The notes under the pieces are model-generated. The model was given only the letters and a program-made list of their open reading frames with translations. It did not search any database and was not told where the DNA came from. A stretch of DNA of 64,000 bases from Diplonema papillatum. Lineage: Eukaryota > Euglenozoa > Diplonemea > Diplonemida > Diplonemidae. Below are positions 40,893-54,100 of the stretch, piece after piece; position 1 is the stretch's first letter; each line of letters opens with the position of its first letter. Position numbers and translations under genes: made by a program. The stretch covers positions 1 through 64,000 of the forward strand of contig JAPJBO010000557.1 in the NCBI GenBank assembly GCA_030068145.1. The letters run 5' to 3'.

Positions 40893-41100
40893 GTCGCCGT
40901 CTTCGCCCCAGTCGTCCCAGCCGTCGGCTTCCTTTTTCACCGGCTTCGCGACGGCGGGCTTCGCAACCCGCACGGGAGACGTGCGGACCGGCTTCGGAGA
41001 CACGGCCTCTTCGCCCGCCGGCGCAGGCGGGCCGCTCGGCGCCGGCGCACCGGACGAGCTCCGGGGCCGCCGGATCCGAGCCGGCGTGCTCGACACTTCC
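40890..41100 (-). CDS. C-terminal exon of a host protein ending WDDWGEDGD, closed by the transposon end
   Basis: Minus-strand frame rich in Pro, Ala and Ser (APAPSGPPAPAG, SPKPVRTSPVRVAKP) ending KKEADGWDDWGEDGD. Acidic tails of repeated W-D-D-W-G are known from SCYL1-like pseudokinases and some vesicle-coat proteins, but no other domain is present. GC-rich like the other host exons. The TAG stop (40892-40890) is the first three bases of the TIR element at 39573-40892, so the natural end of the protein may have been longer. Its upstream boundary is uncertain: the sequence beyond about 41100 is part of a tandem duplication. Confidence 0.5.
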
Positions 41101-41400
41101 TTACAGCGTGAGCGCCTTAGGAGCAATCCTTCTCATCATGAGCGCCTGCAGCCAAAAGGAAGTGACCACCGGTCAATGCCCTCGTGTTATCAAAAAAAAA
41201 GTCGGAGGCCACGCAGCCTCAGGGCGAATCTCTGCGGATCCGAGCCGGCGTGCTCGAAACTTCCTTACAGCGTGAGCGCCTTAGGAGCAATCCTTCTCTT
41301 CATGAGCGCCTGCAGCGAAGAGAAAGTGACCACCGCTCAATGCACTCGTATTATCGAAAGTCAGAGGCCACGCAGGCTCGCAGGGCGAATCTCTGCGGCT
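41069..41400. repeat. Tandem duplication of ~165 bp
   Basis: GGATCCGAGCCGGCGTGCTC, ACTTCCTTACAGCGTGAGCG and GCAATCCTTCTC occur at 41071 and again at 41236. The duplicated piece includes the upstream edge of the exon at 40890-41100, another case of an exon end being copied. Confidence 0.8.
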
Positions 41401-41490
41401 TGGACGCCTCAGAAACTGCTTCAAAGTGCCTGGTGCTGGATTGCACGGAACAACACGGTCGGAAAGGACGGAGTGGACCCGGCTCAACAC
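41310..41490 (+). repeat. Segment duplicated at 35876-36056
   Basis: See 35876-36056; nearly identical, and its first half is also the second half of the 165-bp tandem duplication. Confidence 0.85.
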
Positions 41491-41546
41491 AGCAGCTGCT
41501 TGCTAATTTTGCTCCCTTTTCTAGACAACATCTTCCTCAAAGAAGA

Positions 41547-41607
41547 GTGATGCTAGCATCAACCATGCATGAGAGGCAGCTCTGCCTAAACATTAATTTA
41601 AACTATT
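41547..41607 (+). repeat. Palindrome-hairpin motif, copy 4
   Basis: GTGATGCTAGCATCAACC, GCATGAGAGGCAGCTCTG, CCTAAACATTAATTTAAAC. As at 31366 it is preceded by CAAAGAAGA. Confidence 0.7.
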
Positions 41608-41820
41608 AATTCTTTTAGCCACATGCAATGTGTGTGGAAACTGAACCGCCCAAGTAGAATCTTCTGATCATGATCGTTTGCCAAATTTTGCCACCTGAAA
41701 CCACGTTAGGGATTTGGGCTCAGGGTAACTCTAGTTTCCCTTTTCTACTTTCTCCTACTCTCGCGGTGTACGGTTTCCTCCCGGTGCTTCGGTTTTGCCA
41801 CGGCTGCCTAACGTACACAG
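41608..41820. other. Probable intron end before the exon at 41821; blocks shared with 7254-7407
   Basis: TTTCTCCTACTCTCGCGGTG recalls 7390-7407. The stretch ends in the splice-acceptor-like ACGTACACAG. Confidence 0.4.
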
Positions 41821-42099
41821 GAAGACGCGCGCTTCGCGCCGCCGCCAACACCGACGCGGGCGGCGGCCCCCGCCGTCGACGGCGTGGTGAAGTCGCTGCC
41901 GCGGCAGATCCCCGCGCGCCGCCCGGAGGCTTGCGCGAATGCTTCGGACCCCGAAAAACGGGGCGACCCCAGCCTTGCCCCCGTAGAAGAAGGCGGTCCT
42001 TCCGACGGCAGGTGGCTCGGCGCCACCCTTGAACGGTGCACCGCTTACGTGCGGACGTCCGCCCGCTCGCTTATGGCGGCGTTCTACCCGGTACTGTGA
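41821..42099 (+). CDS. Last exon of an unknown host protein; source of the 42-60 kb satellite
   Basis: Open frame from ACACAG|GAAGAC to TGA at 42097-42099. It reads EDARFAPPPTPTRAAAPAVD, GVVKSLPRQIPARRPEACAN, then a variable part and TLERCTAYVRTSARSLMAAF-YPVL at the end. No domain is recognised. GC-rich, like the other host exons here. The 3' two thirds of this exon and its 3' UTR recur as the long satellite units, where small length changes break this frame; the copy at 41821 is the only one with the exon's beginning. That makes it the likely parent copy. Confidence 0.55.
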   Translation, partial: EDARFAPPPTPTRAAAPAVDGVVKSLPRQIPARRPEACANASDPEKRGDPSLAPVEEGGPSDGRWLGATLERCTAYVRTSARSLMAAFYPVL

Positions 42100-42140
42100 A
42101 GACGGCGAGAGCCGCGCAGAGACACGCAAGAAGACGACAA

Positions 42141-45100
42141 GCCCCCCGGAATCTCAAGCGGACTTCAGCTCTAAAAACCCTGTTTCGAAACCAGCGCTGC
42201 ATCTCATGTCACATCGTGTGACTTGCAAGACCTGACGACACCCGCGTTAAGCGATCAACAGGCGCAGTCTGATGAGTGCAGAGCGACCAACCTTTGACCG
42301 CAACGCTGCACTTCAACCTGGGCGCGACACGCAAAAGACGACGAAAATCGCACTGCATCCGTTGCGTGACTGCAAGACTTGACGACACCCGCGTGAAAAG
42401 CAAAAGGCGCGGCGAAATCACATCGCGTGACTTGCAAGACCTGACGACACCCGCGTTAAGCGATCAACAGGCGCAGTCTGATGAGTGCAGAGCGACCAAC
42501 CTTTGACCGCAACGCTGCACTTCAACCTGGGCGCGACACGCAAAAGACGACGAAAATCGCACTGCATCCGTTGCGTGACTGCAAGACTTGACGACACCCG
42601 CGTGAAAAGCAAAAGGCGCGGCGAAATCACATCGCGTGACTTGCAAGACCTGACGACACCCGCGTTAAGCGATCAACAGGCGCAGTCTGATGAGTGCAGA
42701 GCGACCAACCTTTGACCGCAACGCTGCACTTCAACCTGGGCGCGACACGCAAAAGACGACGAAAATCGCACTGCATCCGTTGCGTGACTGCAAGACTTGA
42801 CGACACCCGCGTGAAAAGCAAAAGGCGCGGCGAAATCACATCGCGTGACTTGCAAGACCTGACGACACCCGCGTTAAGCGATCAACAGGCGCAGTCTGAT
42901 GAGTGCAGAGCGACCAACCTTTGACCGCAACGCTGCACTTCAACCTGGGCGCGACACGCAAAAGACGACGAAAATCGCACTGCATCCGTTGCGTGACTGC
43001 AAGACTTGACGACACCCGCGTGAAAAGCAAAAGGCGCGGCGAAGTCGCTGCCGCGGCAGATCCCCGCGCGCCGCCCGGAGGCCTGCGCGAATGCTTCGGA
43101 CCCCGAAAAACGGAGCGACCCCAGCCTTGCCCCCCGAAGAAGGCGGTCCTTCCGACGGCAGGTGGCTCGGTGCCCACCCTTGAACGGTGCACTGCTTACG
43201 TGCGGTCGTCCGCCCGCTCGCTTATGGCGGCGTTCTACCCGGTACTGTGAAGACGGCGAGAGCCGCGCGCAGAGACACGCAGAAGACGACAAACCCCCCG
43301 GAATCTCAAGCGGACTTCAGCTCTAAAAACCCTGTTTCGAAACCAGCGCTGCATCTCATGTCACATCGTGTGACTTGCAAGACCTGACGACACCCGCGTT
43401 AAGCGATCAACAGGCGCAGTCTGATGAGTGCAGAGCGACCAACCTTTGACCGCAACGCTGCACTTCAGCCTGGGCGCGACACGCAAAAGACGACGAAAAT
43501 CGCACTGCATCGGTTGCGTGACTGCAAGACTTGACGACACCCGCGTGAAAAGCAAAAGGCGCGGCGAAGTCGCTGCCGCGGCAGATCCCCGCGCGCCGCC
43601 CGGAGGCCTGCGCGAATGCTTCGGACCCCGAAAAACGGAGCGACCCCAGCCTTGCCCCCCGAAGAAGGCGGTCCTTCCGACGGCAGGTGGCTCGGTGCCC
43701 ACCCTTGAACGGTGCACTGCTTACGTGCGGTCGTCCGCCCGCTCGCTTATGGCGGCGTTCTACCCGGTACTGTGAAGACGGCGAGAGCCGCGCGCAGAGA
43801 CACGCAGAAGACGACAAACCCCCCGGAATCTCAAGCGGACTTCAGCTCTAAAAACCCTGTTTCGAAACCAGCGCTGCATCTCATGTCACATCGTGTGACT
43901 TGCAAGACCTGACGACACCCGCGTTAAGCGATCAACAGGCGCAGTCTGATGAGTGCAGAGCGACCAACCTTTGACCGCAACGCTGCACTTCAACCTGGGC
44001 GCGACACGCAAAAGACGACGAAAATCGCACTGCATCGGTTGCGTGACTGCAAGACTTGACGACACCCGCGTGAAAAGCAAAAGGCGCGGCGAAATCACAT
44101 CGCGTGACTTGCAAGACCTGACGACACCCGCGTTAAGCGATCAACAGGCGCAGTCTGATGAGTGCAGAGCGACCAACCTTTGACCGCAACGCTGCACTTC
44201 AACCTGGGCGCGACACGCAAAAGACGACGAAAATCGCACTGCATCCGTTGCGTGACTGCAAGACTTGACGACACCCGCGTGAAAAGCAAAAGGCGCGGCG
44301 AAGTCGCTGCCGCGGCAGATCCCCGCGCGCCGCCCGGAGGCCTGCGCGAATGCTTCGGACCCCGAAAAACGGAGCGACCCCAGCCTTGCCCCCCGAAGAA
44401 GGCGGTCCTTCCGACGGCAGGTGGCTCGGTGCCCACCCTTGAACGGTGCACTGCTTACGTGCGGTCGTCCGCCCGCTCGCTTATGGCGGCGTTCTACCCG
44501 GTACTGTGAAGACGGCGAGAGCCGCGCAGAGACACGCAAGAAGACGACAAACCCCCCGGAATCTCAAGCGGACTTCAGCTCTAAAAACCCTGTTTCGAAA
44601 CCAGCGCTGCATCTCATGTCACATCGTGTGACTTGCAAGACCTGACGACACCCGCGTTAAGCGATCAACAGGCGCAGTCTGATGAGTGCAGAGCGACCAA
44701 CCTTTGACCGCAACGCTGCACTTCAGCCTGGGCGCGACACGCAAAAGACGACGAAAATCGCACTGCATCGGTTGCGTGACTGCAAGACTTGACGACACCC
44801 GCGTGAAAAGCAAAAGGCGCGGCGAAGTCGCTGCCGCGGCAGATCCCCGCGCGCCGCCCGGAGGCCTGCGCGAATGCTTCGGACCCCGAAAAACGGAGCG
44901 ACCCCAGCCTTGCCCCCCGAAGAAGGCGGTCCTTCCGACGGCAGGTGGCTCGGTGCCCACCCTTGAACGGTGCACTGCTTACGTGCGGTCGTCCGCCCGC
45001 TCGCTTATGGCGGCGTTCTACCCGGTACTGTGAAGACGGCGAGAGCCGCGCGCAGAGACACGCAGAAGACGACAAACCCCCCGGAATCTCAAGCGGACTT

Positions 45101-48100
45101 CAGCTCTAAAAACCCTGTTTCGAAACCAGCGCTGCATCTCATGTCACATCGTGTGACTTGCAAGACCTGACGACACCCGCGTTAAGCGATCAACAGGCGC
45201 AGTCTGATGAGTGCAGAGCGACCAACCTTTGACCGCAACGCTGCACTTCAACCTGGGCGCGACACGCAAAAGACGACGAAAATCGCACTGCATCCGTTGC
45301 GTGACTGCAAGACTTGACGACACCCGCGTGAAAAGCAAAAGGCGCGGCGAAATCACATCGCGTGACTTGCAAGACCTGACGACACCCGCGTTAAGCGATC
45401 AACAGGCGCAGTCTGATGAGTGCAGAGCGACCAACCTTTGACCGCAACGCTGCACTTCAACCTGGGCGCGACACGCAAAAGACGACGAAAATCGCACTGC
45501 ATCCGTTGCGTGACTGCAAGACTTGACGACACCCGCGTGAAAAGCAAAAGGCGCGGCGAAGTCGCTGCCGCGGCAGATCCCCGCGCGCCGCCCGGAGGCC
45601 TGCGCGAATGCTTCGGACCCCGAAAAACGGAGCGACCCCAGCCTTGCCCCCCGAAGAAGGCGGTCCTTCCGACGGCAGGTGGCTCGGTGCCCACCCTTGA
45701 ACGGTGCACTGCTTACGTGCGGTCGTCCGCCCGCTCGCTTATGGCGGCGTTCTACCCGGTACTGTGAAGACGGCGAGAGCCGCGCAGAGACACGCAAGAA
45801 GACGACAAACCCCCCGGAATCTCAAGCGGACTTCAGCTCTAAAAACCCTGTTTCGAAACCAGCGCTGCATTTCATGTCACATCGTGTGACTTGCAAGACC
45901 TGACGACACCCGCGTTAAGCGATCAACAGGCGCAGTCTGATGAGTGCAGAGCGACCAACCTTTGACCGCAACGCTGCACTTCAGCCTGGGCGCGACACGC
46001 AAAAGACGACGAAAATCGCACTGCATCGGTTGCGTGACTGCAAGACTTGACGACACCCGCGTGAAAAGCAAAAGGCGCGGCGAAGTCGCTGCCGCGGCAG
46101 ATCCCCGCGCGCCGCCCGGAGGCCTGCGCGAATGCTTCGGACCCCGAAAAACGGAGCGACCCCAGCCTTGCCCCCCGAAGAAGGCGGTCCTTCCGACGGC
46201 AGGTGGCTCGGTGCCCACCCTTGAACGGTGCACTGCTTACGTGCGGTCGTCCGCCCGCTCGCTTATGGCGGCGTTCTACCCGGTACTGTGAAGACGGCGA
46301 GAGCCGCGCAGAGACACGCAAGAAGACGACAAACCCCCCGGAATCTCAAGCGGACTTCAGCTCTAAAAACCCTGTTTCGAAACCAGCGCTGCATTTCATG
46401 TCACATCGTGTGACTTGCAAGACCTGACGACACCCGCGTAAAGCGATCAACAGGCGCAGTCTGATGAGTGCAGAGCGACCAACCTTTGACCGCAACGCTG
46501 CACTTCAACCTGGGCGCGACACGCAAAAGACGACGAAAATCGCACTGCATCCGTTGCGTGACTGCAAGACTTGACGACACCCGCGTGAAAAGCAAAAGGC
46601 GCGGCGAAGTCGCTGCCGCGGCAGATCCCCGCGCGCCGCCCGGAGGCCTGCGCGAATGCTTCGGACCCCGAAAAACGGAGCGACCCCAGCCTTGCCCCCC
46701 GAAGAAGGCGGTCCTTCCGACGGCAGGTGGCTCGGTGCCCACCCTTGAACGGTGCACTGCTTACGTGCGGTCGTCCGCCCGCTCGCTTATGGCGGCGTTC
46801 TACCCGGTACTGTGAAGACGGCGAGAGCCGCGCAGAGACACGCAAGAAGACGACAAACCCCCCGGAATCTCAAGCGGACTTCAGCTCTAAAAACCCTGTT
46901 TCGAAACCAGCGCTGCATTTCATGTCACATCGTGTGACTTGCAAGACCTGACGACACCCGCGTTAAGCGATCAACAGGCGCAGTCTGATGAGTGCAGAGC
47001 GACCAACCTTTGACCGCAACGCTGCAGTTCAACCTGGGCGCGACACGCAAAAGACGACGAAAATCGCACTGCATCCGTTGCGTGACTGCAAGACTTGACG
47101 ACACCCGCGTGAAAAGCAAAAGGCGCGGCGAAATCACATCGCGTGACTTGCAAGACCTGACGACACCCGCGTTAAGCGATCAACAGGCGCAGTCTGATGA
47201 GTGCAGAGCGACCAACCTTTGACCGCAACGCTGCACTTCAACCTGGGCGCGACACGCAAAAGACGACGAAAATCGCACTGCATCCGTTGCGTGACTGCAA
47301 GACTTGACGACACCCGCGTGAAAAGCAAAAGGCGCGGCGAAGTCGCTGCCGCGGCAGATCCCCGCGCGCCGCCCGGAGGCCTGCGCGAATGCTTCGGACC
47401 CCGAAAAACGGAGCGACCCCAGCCTTGCCCCCCGAAGAAGGCGGTCCTTCCGACGGCAGGTGGCTCGGTGCCCACCCTTGAACGGTGCACTGCTTACGTG
47501 CGGTCGTCCGCCCGCTCGCTTATGGCGGCGTTCTACCCGGTACTGTGAAGACGGCGAGAGCCGCGCAGAGACACGCAAGAAGACGACAAACCCCCCGGAA
47601 TCTCAAGCGGACTTCAGCTCTAAAAACCCTGTTTCGAAACCAGCGCTGCATCTCATGTCACATCGTGTGACTTGCAAGACCTGACGACACCCGCGTTAAG
47701 CGATCAACAGGCGCAGTCTGATGAGTGCAGAGCGACCAACCTTTGACCGCAACGCTGCACTTCAGCCTGGGCGCGACACGCAAAAGACGACGAAAATCGC
47801 ACTGCATCGGTTGCGTGACTGCAAGACTTGACGACACCCGCGTGAAAAGCAAAAGGCGCGGCGAAGTCGCTGCCGCGGCAGATCCCCGCGCGCCGCCCGG
47901 AGGCCTGCGCGAATGCTTCGGACCCCGAAAAACGGAGCGACCCCAGCCTTGCCCCCCGAAGAAGGCGGTCCTTCCGACGGCAGGTGGCTCGGTGCCCACC
48001 CTTGAACGGTGCACTGCTTACGTGCGGTCGTCCGCCCGCTCGCTTATGGCGGCGTTCTACCCGGTACTGTGAAGACGGCGAGAGCCGCGCGCAGAGACAC

Positions 48101-51100
48101 GCAGAAGACGACAAACCCCCCGGAATCTCAAGCGGACTTCAGCTCTAAAAACCCTGTTTCGAAACCAGCGCTGCATCTCATGTCACATCGTGTGACTTGC
48201 AAGACCTGACGACACCCGCGTTAAGCGATCAACAGGCGCAGTCTGATGAGTGCAGAGCGACCAACCTTTGACCGCAACGCTGCACTTCAACCTGGGCGCG
48301 ACACGCAAAAGACGACGAAAATCGCACTGCATCGGTTGCGTGACTGCAAGACTTGACGACACCCGCGTGAAAAGCAAAAGGCGCGGCGAAATCACATCGC
48401 GTGACTTGCAAGACCTGACGACACCCGCGTTAAGCGATCAACAGGCGCAGTCTGATGAGTGCAGAGCGACCAACCTTTGACCGCAACGCTGCACTTCAAC
48501 CTGGGCGCGACACGCAAAAGACGACGAAAATCGCACTGCATCCGTTGCGTGACTGCAAGACTTGACGACACCCGCGTGAAAAGCAAAAGGCGCGGCGAAG
48601 TCGCTGCCGCGGCAGATCCCCGCGCGCCGCCCGGAGGCCTGCGCGAATGCTTCGGACCCCGAAAAACGGAGCGACCCCAGCCTTGCCCCCCGAAGAAGGC
48701 GGTCCTTCCGACGGCAGGTGGCTCGGTGCCCACCCTTGAACGGTGCACTGCTTACGTGCGGTCGTCCGCCCGCTCGCTTATGGCGGCGTTCTACCCGGTA
48801 CTGTGAAGACGGCGAGAGCCGCGCAGAGACACGCAAGAAGACGACAAACCCCCCGGAATCTCAAGCGGACTTCAGCTCTAAAAACCCTGTTTCGAAACCA
48901 GCGCTGCATCTCATGTCACATCGTGTGACTTGCAAGACCTGACGACACCCGCGTTAAGCGATCAACAGGCGCAGTCTGATGAGTGCAGAGCGACCAACCT
49001 TTGACCGCAACGCTGCACTTCAGCCTGGGCGCGACACGCAAAAGACGACGAAAATCGCACTGCATCGGTTGCGTGACTGCAAGACTTGACGACACCCGCG
49101 TGAAAAGCAAAAGGCGCGGCGAAGTCGCTGCCGCGGCAGATCCCCGCGCGCCGCCCGGAGGCCTGCGCGAATGCTTCGGACCCCGAAAAACGGAGCGACC
49201 CCAGCCTTGCCCCCCGAAGAAGGCGGTCCTTCCGACGGCAGGTGGCTCGGTGCCCACCCTTGAACGGTGCACTGCTTACGTGCGGTCGTCCGCCCGCTCG
49301 CTTATGGCGGCGTTCTACCCGGTACTGTGAAGACGGCGAGAGCCGCGCAGAGACACGCAAGAAGACGACAAACCCCCCGGAATCTCAAGCGGACTTCAGC
49401 TCTAAAAACCCTGTTTCGAAACCAGCGCTGCATTTCATGTCACATCGTGTGACTTGCAAGACCTGACGACACCCGCGTTAAGCGATCAACAGGCGCAGTC
49501 TGATGAGTGCAGAGCGACCAACCTTTGACCGCAACGCTGCACTTCAACCTGGGCGCGACACGCAAAAGACGACGAAAATCGCACTGCATCCGTTGCGTGA
49601 CTGCAAGACTTGACGACACCCGCGTGAAAAGCAAAAGGCGCGGCGAAGTCGCTGCCGCGGCAGATCCCCGCGCGCCGCCCGGAGGCCTGCGCGAATGCTT
49701 CGGACCCCGAAAAACGGAGCGACCCCAGCCTTGCCCCCCGAAGAAGGCGGTCCTTCCGACGGCAGGTGGCTCGGTGCCCACCCTTGAACGGTGCACTGCT
49801 TACGTGCGGTCGTCCGCCCGCTCGCTTATGGCGGCGTTCTACCCGGTACTGTGAAGACGGCGAGAGCCGCGCAGAGACACGCAAGAAGACGACAAACCCC
49901 CCGGAATCTCAAGCGGACTTCAGCTCTAAAAACCCTGTTTCGAAACCAGCGCTGCATTTCATGTCACATCGTGTGACTTGCAAGACCTGACGACACCCGC
50001 GTTAAGCGATCAACAGGCGCAGTCTGATGAGTGCAGAGCGACCAACCTTTGACCGCAACGCTGCAGTTCAACCTGGGCGCGACACGCAAAAGACGACGAA
50101 AATCGCACTGCATCCGTTGCGTGACTGCAAGACTTGACGACACCCGCGTGAAAAGCAAAAGGCGCGGCGAAATCACATCGCGTGACTTGCAAGACCTGAC
50201 GACACCCGCGTTAAGCGATCAACAGGCGCAGTCTGATGAGTGCAGAGCGACCAACCTTTGACCGCAACGCTGCACTTCAACCTGGGCGCGACACGCAAAA
50301 GACGACGAAAATCGCACTGCATCCGTTGCGTGACTGCAAGACTTGACGACACCCGCGTGAAAAGCAAAAGGCGCGGCGAAGTCGCTGCCGCGGCAGATCC
50401 CCGCGCGCCGCCCGGAGGCCTGCGCGAATGCTTCGGACCCCGAAAAACGGAGCGACCCCAGCCTTGCCCCCCGAAGAAGGCGGTCCTTCCGACGGCAGGT
50501 GGCTCGGTGCCCACCCTTGAACGGTGCACTGCTTACGTGCGGTCGTCCGCCCGCTCGCTTATGGCGGCGTTCTACCCGGTACTGTGAAGACGGCGAGAGC
50601 CGCGCGCAGAGACACGCAAGAAGACGACAAACCCCCCGGAATCTCAAGCGGACTTCAGCTCTAAAAACCCTGTTTCGAAACCAGCGCTGCATCTCATGTC
50701 ACATCGTGTGACTTGCAAGACCTGACGACACCCGCGTTAAGCGATCAACAGGCGCAGTCTGATGAGTGCAGAGCGACCAACCTTTGACCGCAACGCTGCA
50801 CTTCAGCCTGGGCGCGACACGCAAAAGACGACGAAAATCGCACTGCATCGGTTGCGTGACTGCAAGACTTGACGACACCCGCGTGAAAAGCAAAAGGCGC
50901 GGCGAAGTCGCTGCCGCGGCAGATCCCCGCGCGCCGCCCGGAGGCCTGCGCGAATGCTTCGGACCCCGAAAAACGGAGCGACCCCAGCCTTGCCCCCCGA
51001 AGAAGGCGGTCCTTCCGACGGCAGGTGGCTCGGTGCCCACCCTTGAACGGTGCACTGCTTACGTGCGGTCGTCCGCCCGCTCGCTTATGGCGGCGTTCTA

Positions 51101-54100
51101 CCCGGTACTGTGAAGACGGCGAGAGCCGCGCGCAGAGACACGCAGAAGACGACAAACCCCCCGGAATCTCAAGCGGACTTCAGCTCTAAAAACCCTGTTT
51201 CGAAACCAGCGCTGCATCTCATGTCACATCGTGTGACTTGCAAGACCTGACGACACCCGCGTTAAGCGATCAACAGGCGCAGTCTGATGAGTGCAGAGCG
51301 ACCAACCTTTGACCGCAACGCTGCACTTCAACCTGGGCGCGACACGCAAAAGACGACGAAAATCGCACTGCATCCGTTGCGTGACTGCAAGACTTGACGA
51401 CACCCGCGTGAAAAGCAAAAGGCGCGGCGAAATCACATCGCGTGACTTGCAAGACCTGACGACACCCGCGTTAAGCGATCAACAGGCGCAGTCTGATGAG
51501 TGCAGAGCGACCAACCTTTGACCGCAACGCTGCACTTCAACCTGGGCGCGACACGCAAAAGACGACGAAAATCGCACTGCATCCGTTGCGTGACTGCAAG
51601 ACTTGACGACACCCGCGTGAAAAGCAAAAGGCGCGGCGAAGTCGCTGCCGCGGCAGATCCCCGCGCGCCGCCCGGAGGCCTGCGCGAATGCTTCGGACCC
51701 CGAAAAACGGAGCGACCCCAGCCTTGCCCCCCGAAGAAGGCGGTCCTTCCGACGGCAGGTGGCTCGGTGCCCACCCTTGAACGGTGCACTGCTTACGTGC
51801 GGTCGTCCGCCCGCTCGCTTATGGCGGCGTTCTACCCGGTACTGTGAAGACGGCGAGAGCCGCGCAGAGACACGCAAGAAGACGACAAACCCCCCGGAAT
51901 CTCAAGCGGACTTCAGCTCTAAAAACCCTGTTTCGAAACCAGCGCTGCATCTCATGTCACATCGTGTGACTTGCAAGACCTGACGACACCCGCGTTAAGC
52001 GATCAACAGGCGCAGTCTGATGAGTGCAGAGCGACCAACCTTTGACCGCAACGCTGCACTTCAGCCTGGGCGCGACACGCAAAAGACGACGAAAATCGCA
52101 CTGCATCGGTTGCGTGACTGCAAGACTTGACGACACCCGCGTGAAAAGCAAAAGGCGCGGCGAAGTCGCTGCCGCGGCAGATCCCCGCGCGCCGCCCGGA
52201 GGCCTGCGCGAATGCTTCGGACCCCGAAAAACGGAGCGACCCCAGCCTTGCCCCCCGAAGAAGGCGGTCCTTCCGACGGCAGGTGGCTCGGTGCCCACCC
52301 TTGAACGGTGCACTGCTTACGTGCGGTCGTCCGCCCGCTCGCTTATGGCGGCGTTCTACCCGGTACTGTGAAGACGGCGAGAGCCGCGCGCAGAGACACG
52401 CAGAAGACGACAAACCCCCCGGAATCTCAAGCGGACTTCAGCTCTAAAAACCCTGTTTCGAAACCAGCGCTGCATCTCATGTCACATCGTGTGACTTGCA
52501 AGACCTGACGACACCCGCGTTAAGCGATCAACAGGCGCAGTCTGATGAGTGCAGAGCGACCAACCTTTGACCGCAACGCTGCACTTCAACCTGGGCGCGA
52601 CACGCAAAAGACGACGAAAATCGCACTGCATCCGTTGCGTGACTGCAAGACTTGACGACACCCGCGTGAAAAGCAAAAGGCGCGGCGAAATCACATCGCG
52701 TGACTTGCAAGACCTGACGACACCCGCGTTAAGCGATCAACAGGCGCAGTCTGATGAGTGCAGAGCGACCAACCTTTGACCGCAACGCTGCACTTCAACC
52801 TGGGCGCGACACGCAAAAGACGACGAAAATCGCACTGCATCCGTTGCGTGACTGCAAGACTTGACGACACCCGCGTGAAAAGCAAAAGGCGCGGCGAAGT
52901 CGCTGCCGCGGCAGATCCCCGCGCGCCGCCCGGAGGCCTGCGCGAATGCTTCGGACCCCGAAAAACGGAGCGACCCCAGCCTTGCCCCCCGAAGAAGGCG
53001 GTCCTTCCGACGGCAGGTGGCTCGGTGCCCACCCTTGAACGGTGCACTGCTTACGTGCGGTCGTCCGCCCGCTCGCTTATGGCGGCGTTCTACCCGGTAC
53101 TGTGAAGACGGCGAGAGCCGCGCAGAGACACGCAAGAAGACGACAAACCCCCCGGAATCTCAAGCGGACTTCAGCTCTAAAAACCCTGTTTCGAAACCAG
53201 CGCTGCATTTCATGTCACATCGTGTGACTTGCAAGACCTGACGACACCCGCGTTAAGCGATCAACAGGCGCAGTCTGATGAGTGCAGAGCGACCAACCTT
53301 TGACCGCAACGCTGCACTTCAACCTGGGCGCGACACGCAAAAGACGACGAAAATCGCACTGCATCCGTTGCGTGACTGCAAGACTTGACGACACCCGCGT
53401 GAAAAGCAAAAGGCGCGGCGAAGTCGCTGCCGCGGCAGATCCCCGCGCGCCGCCCGGAGGCCTGCGCGAATGCTTCGGACCCCGAAAAACGGAGCGACCC
53501 CAGCCTTGCCCCCCGAAGAAGGCGGTCCTTCCGACGGCAGGTGGCTCGGTGCCCACCCTTGAACGGTGCACTGCTTACGTGCGGTCGTCCGCCCGCTCGC
53601 TTATGGCGGCGTTCTACCCGGTACTGTGAAGACGGCGAGAGCCGCGCAGAGACACGCAAGAAGACGACAAACCCCCCGGAATCTCAAGCGGACTTCAGCT
53701 CTAAAAACCCTGTTTCGAAACCAGCGCTGCATTTCATGTCACATCGTGTGACTTGCAAGACCTGACGACACCCGCGTTAAGCGATCAACAGGCGCAGTCT
53801 GATGAGTGCAGAGCGACCAACCTTTGACCGCAACGCTGCAGTTCAACCTGGGCGCGACACGCAAAAGACGACGAAAATCGCACTGCATCCGTTGCGTGAC
53901 TGCAAGACTTGACGACACCCGCGTGAAAAGCAAAAGGCGCGGCGAAATCACATCGCGTGACTTGCAAGACCTGACGACACCCGCGTTAAGCGATCAACAG
54001 GCGCAGTCTGATGAGTGCAGAGCGACCAACCTTTGACCGCAACGCTGCACTTCAACCTGGGCGCGACACGCAAAAGACGACGAAAATCGCACTGCATCCG

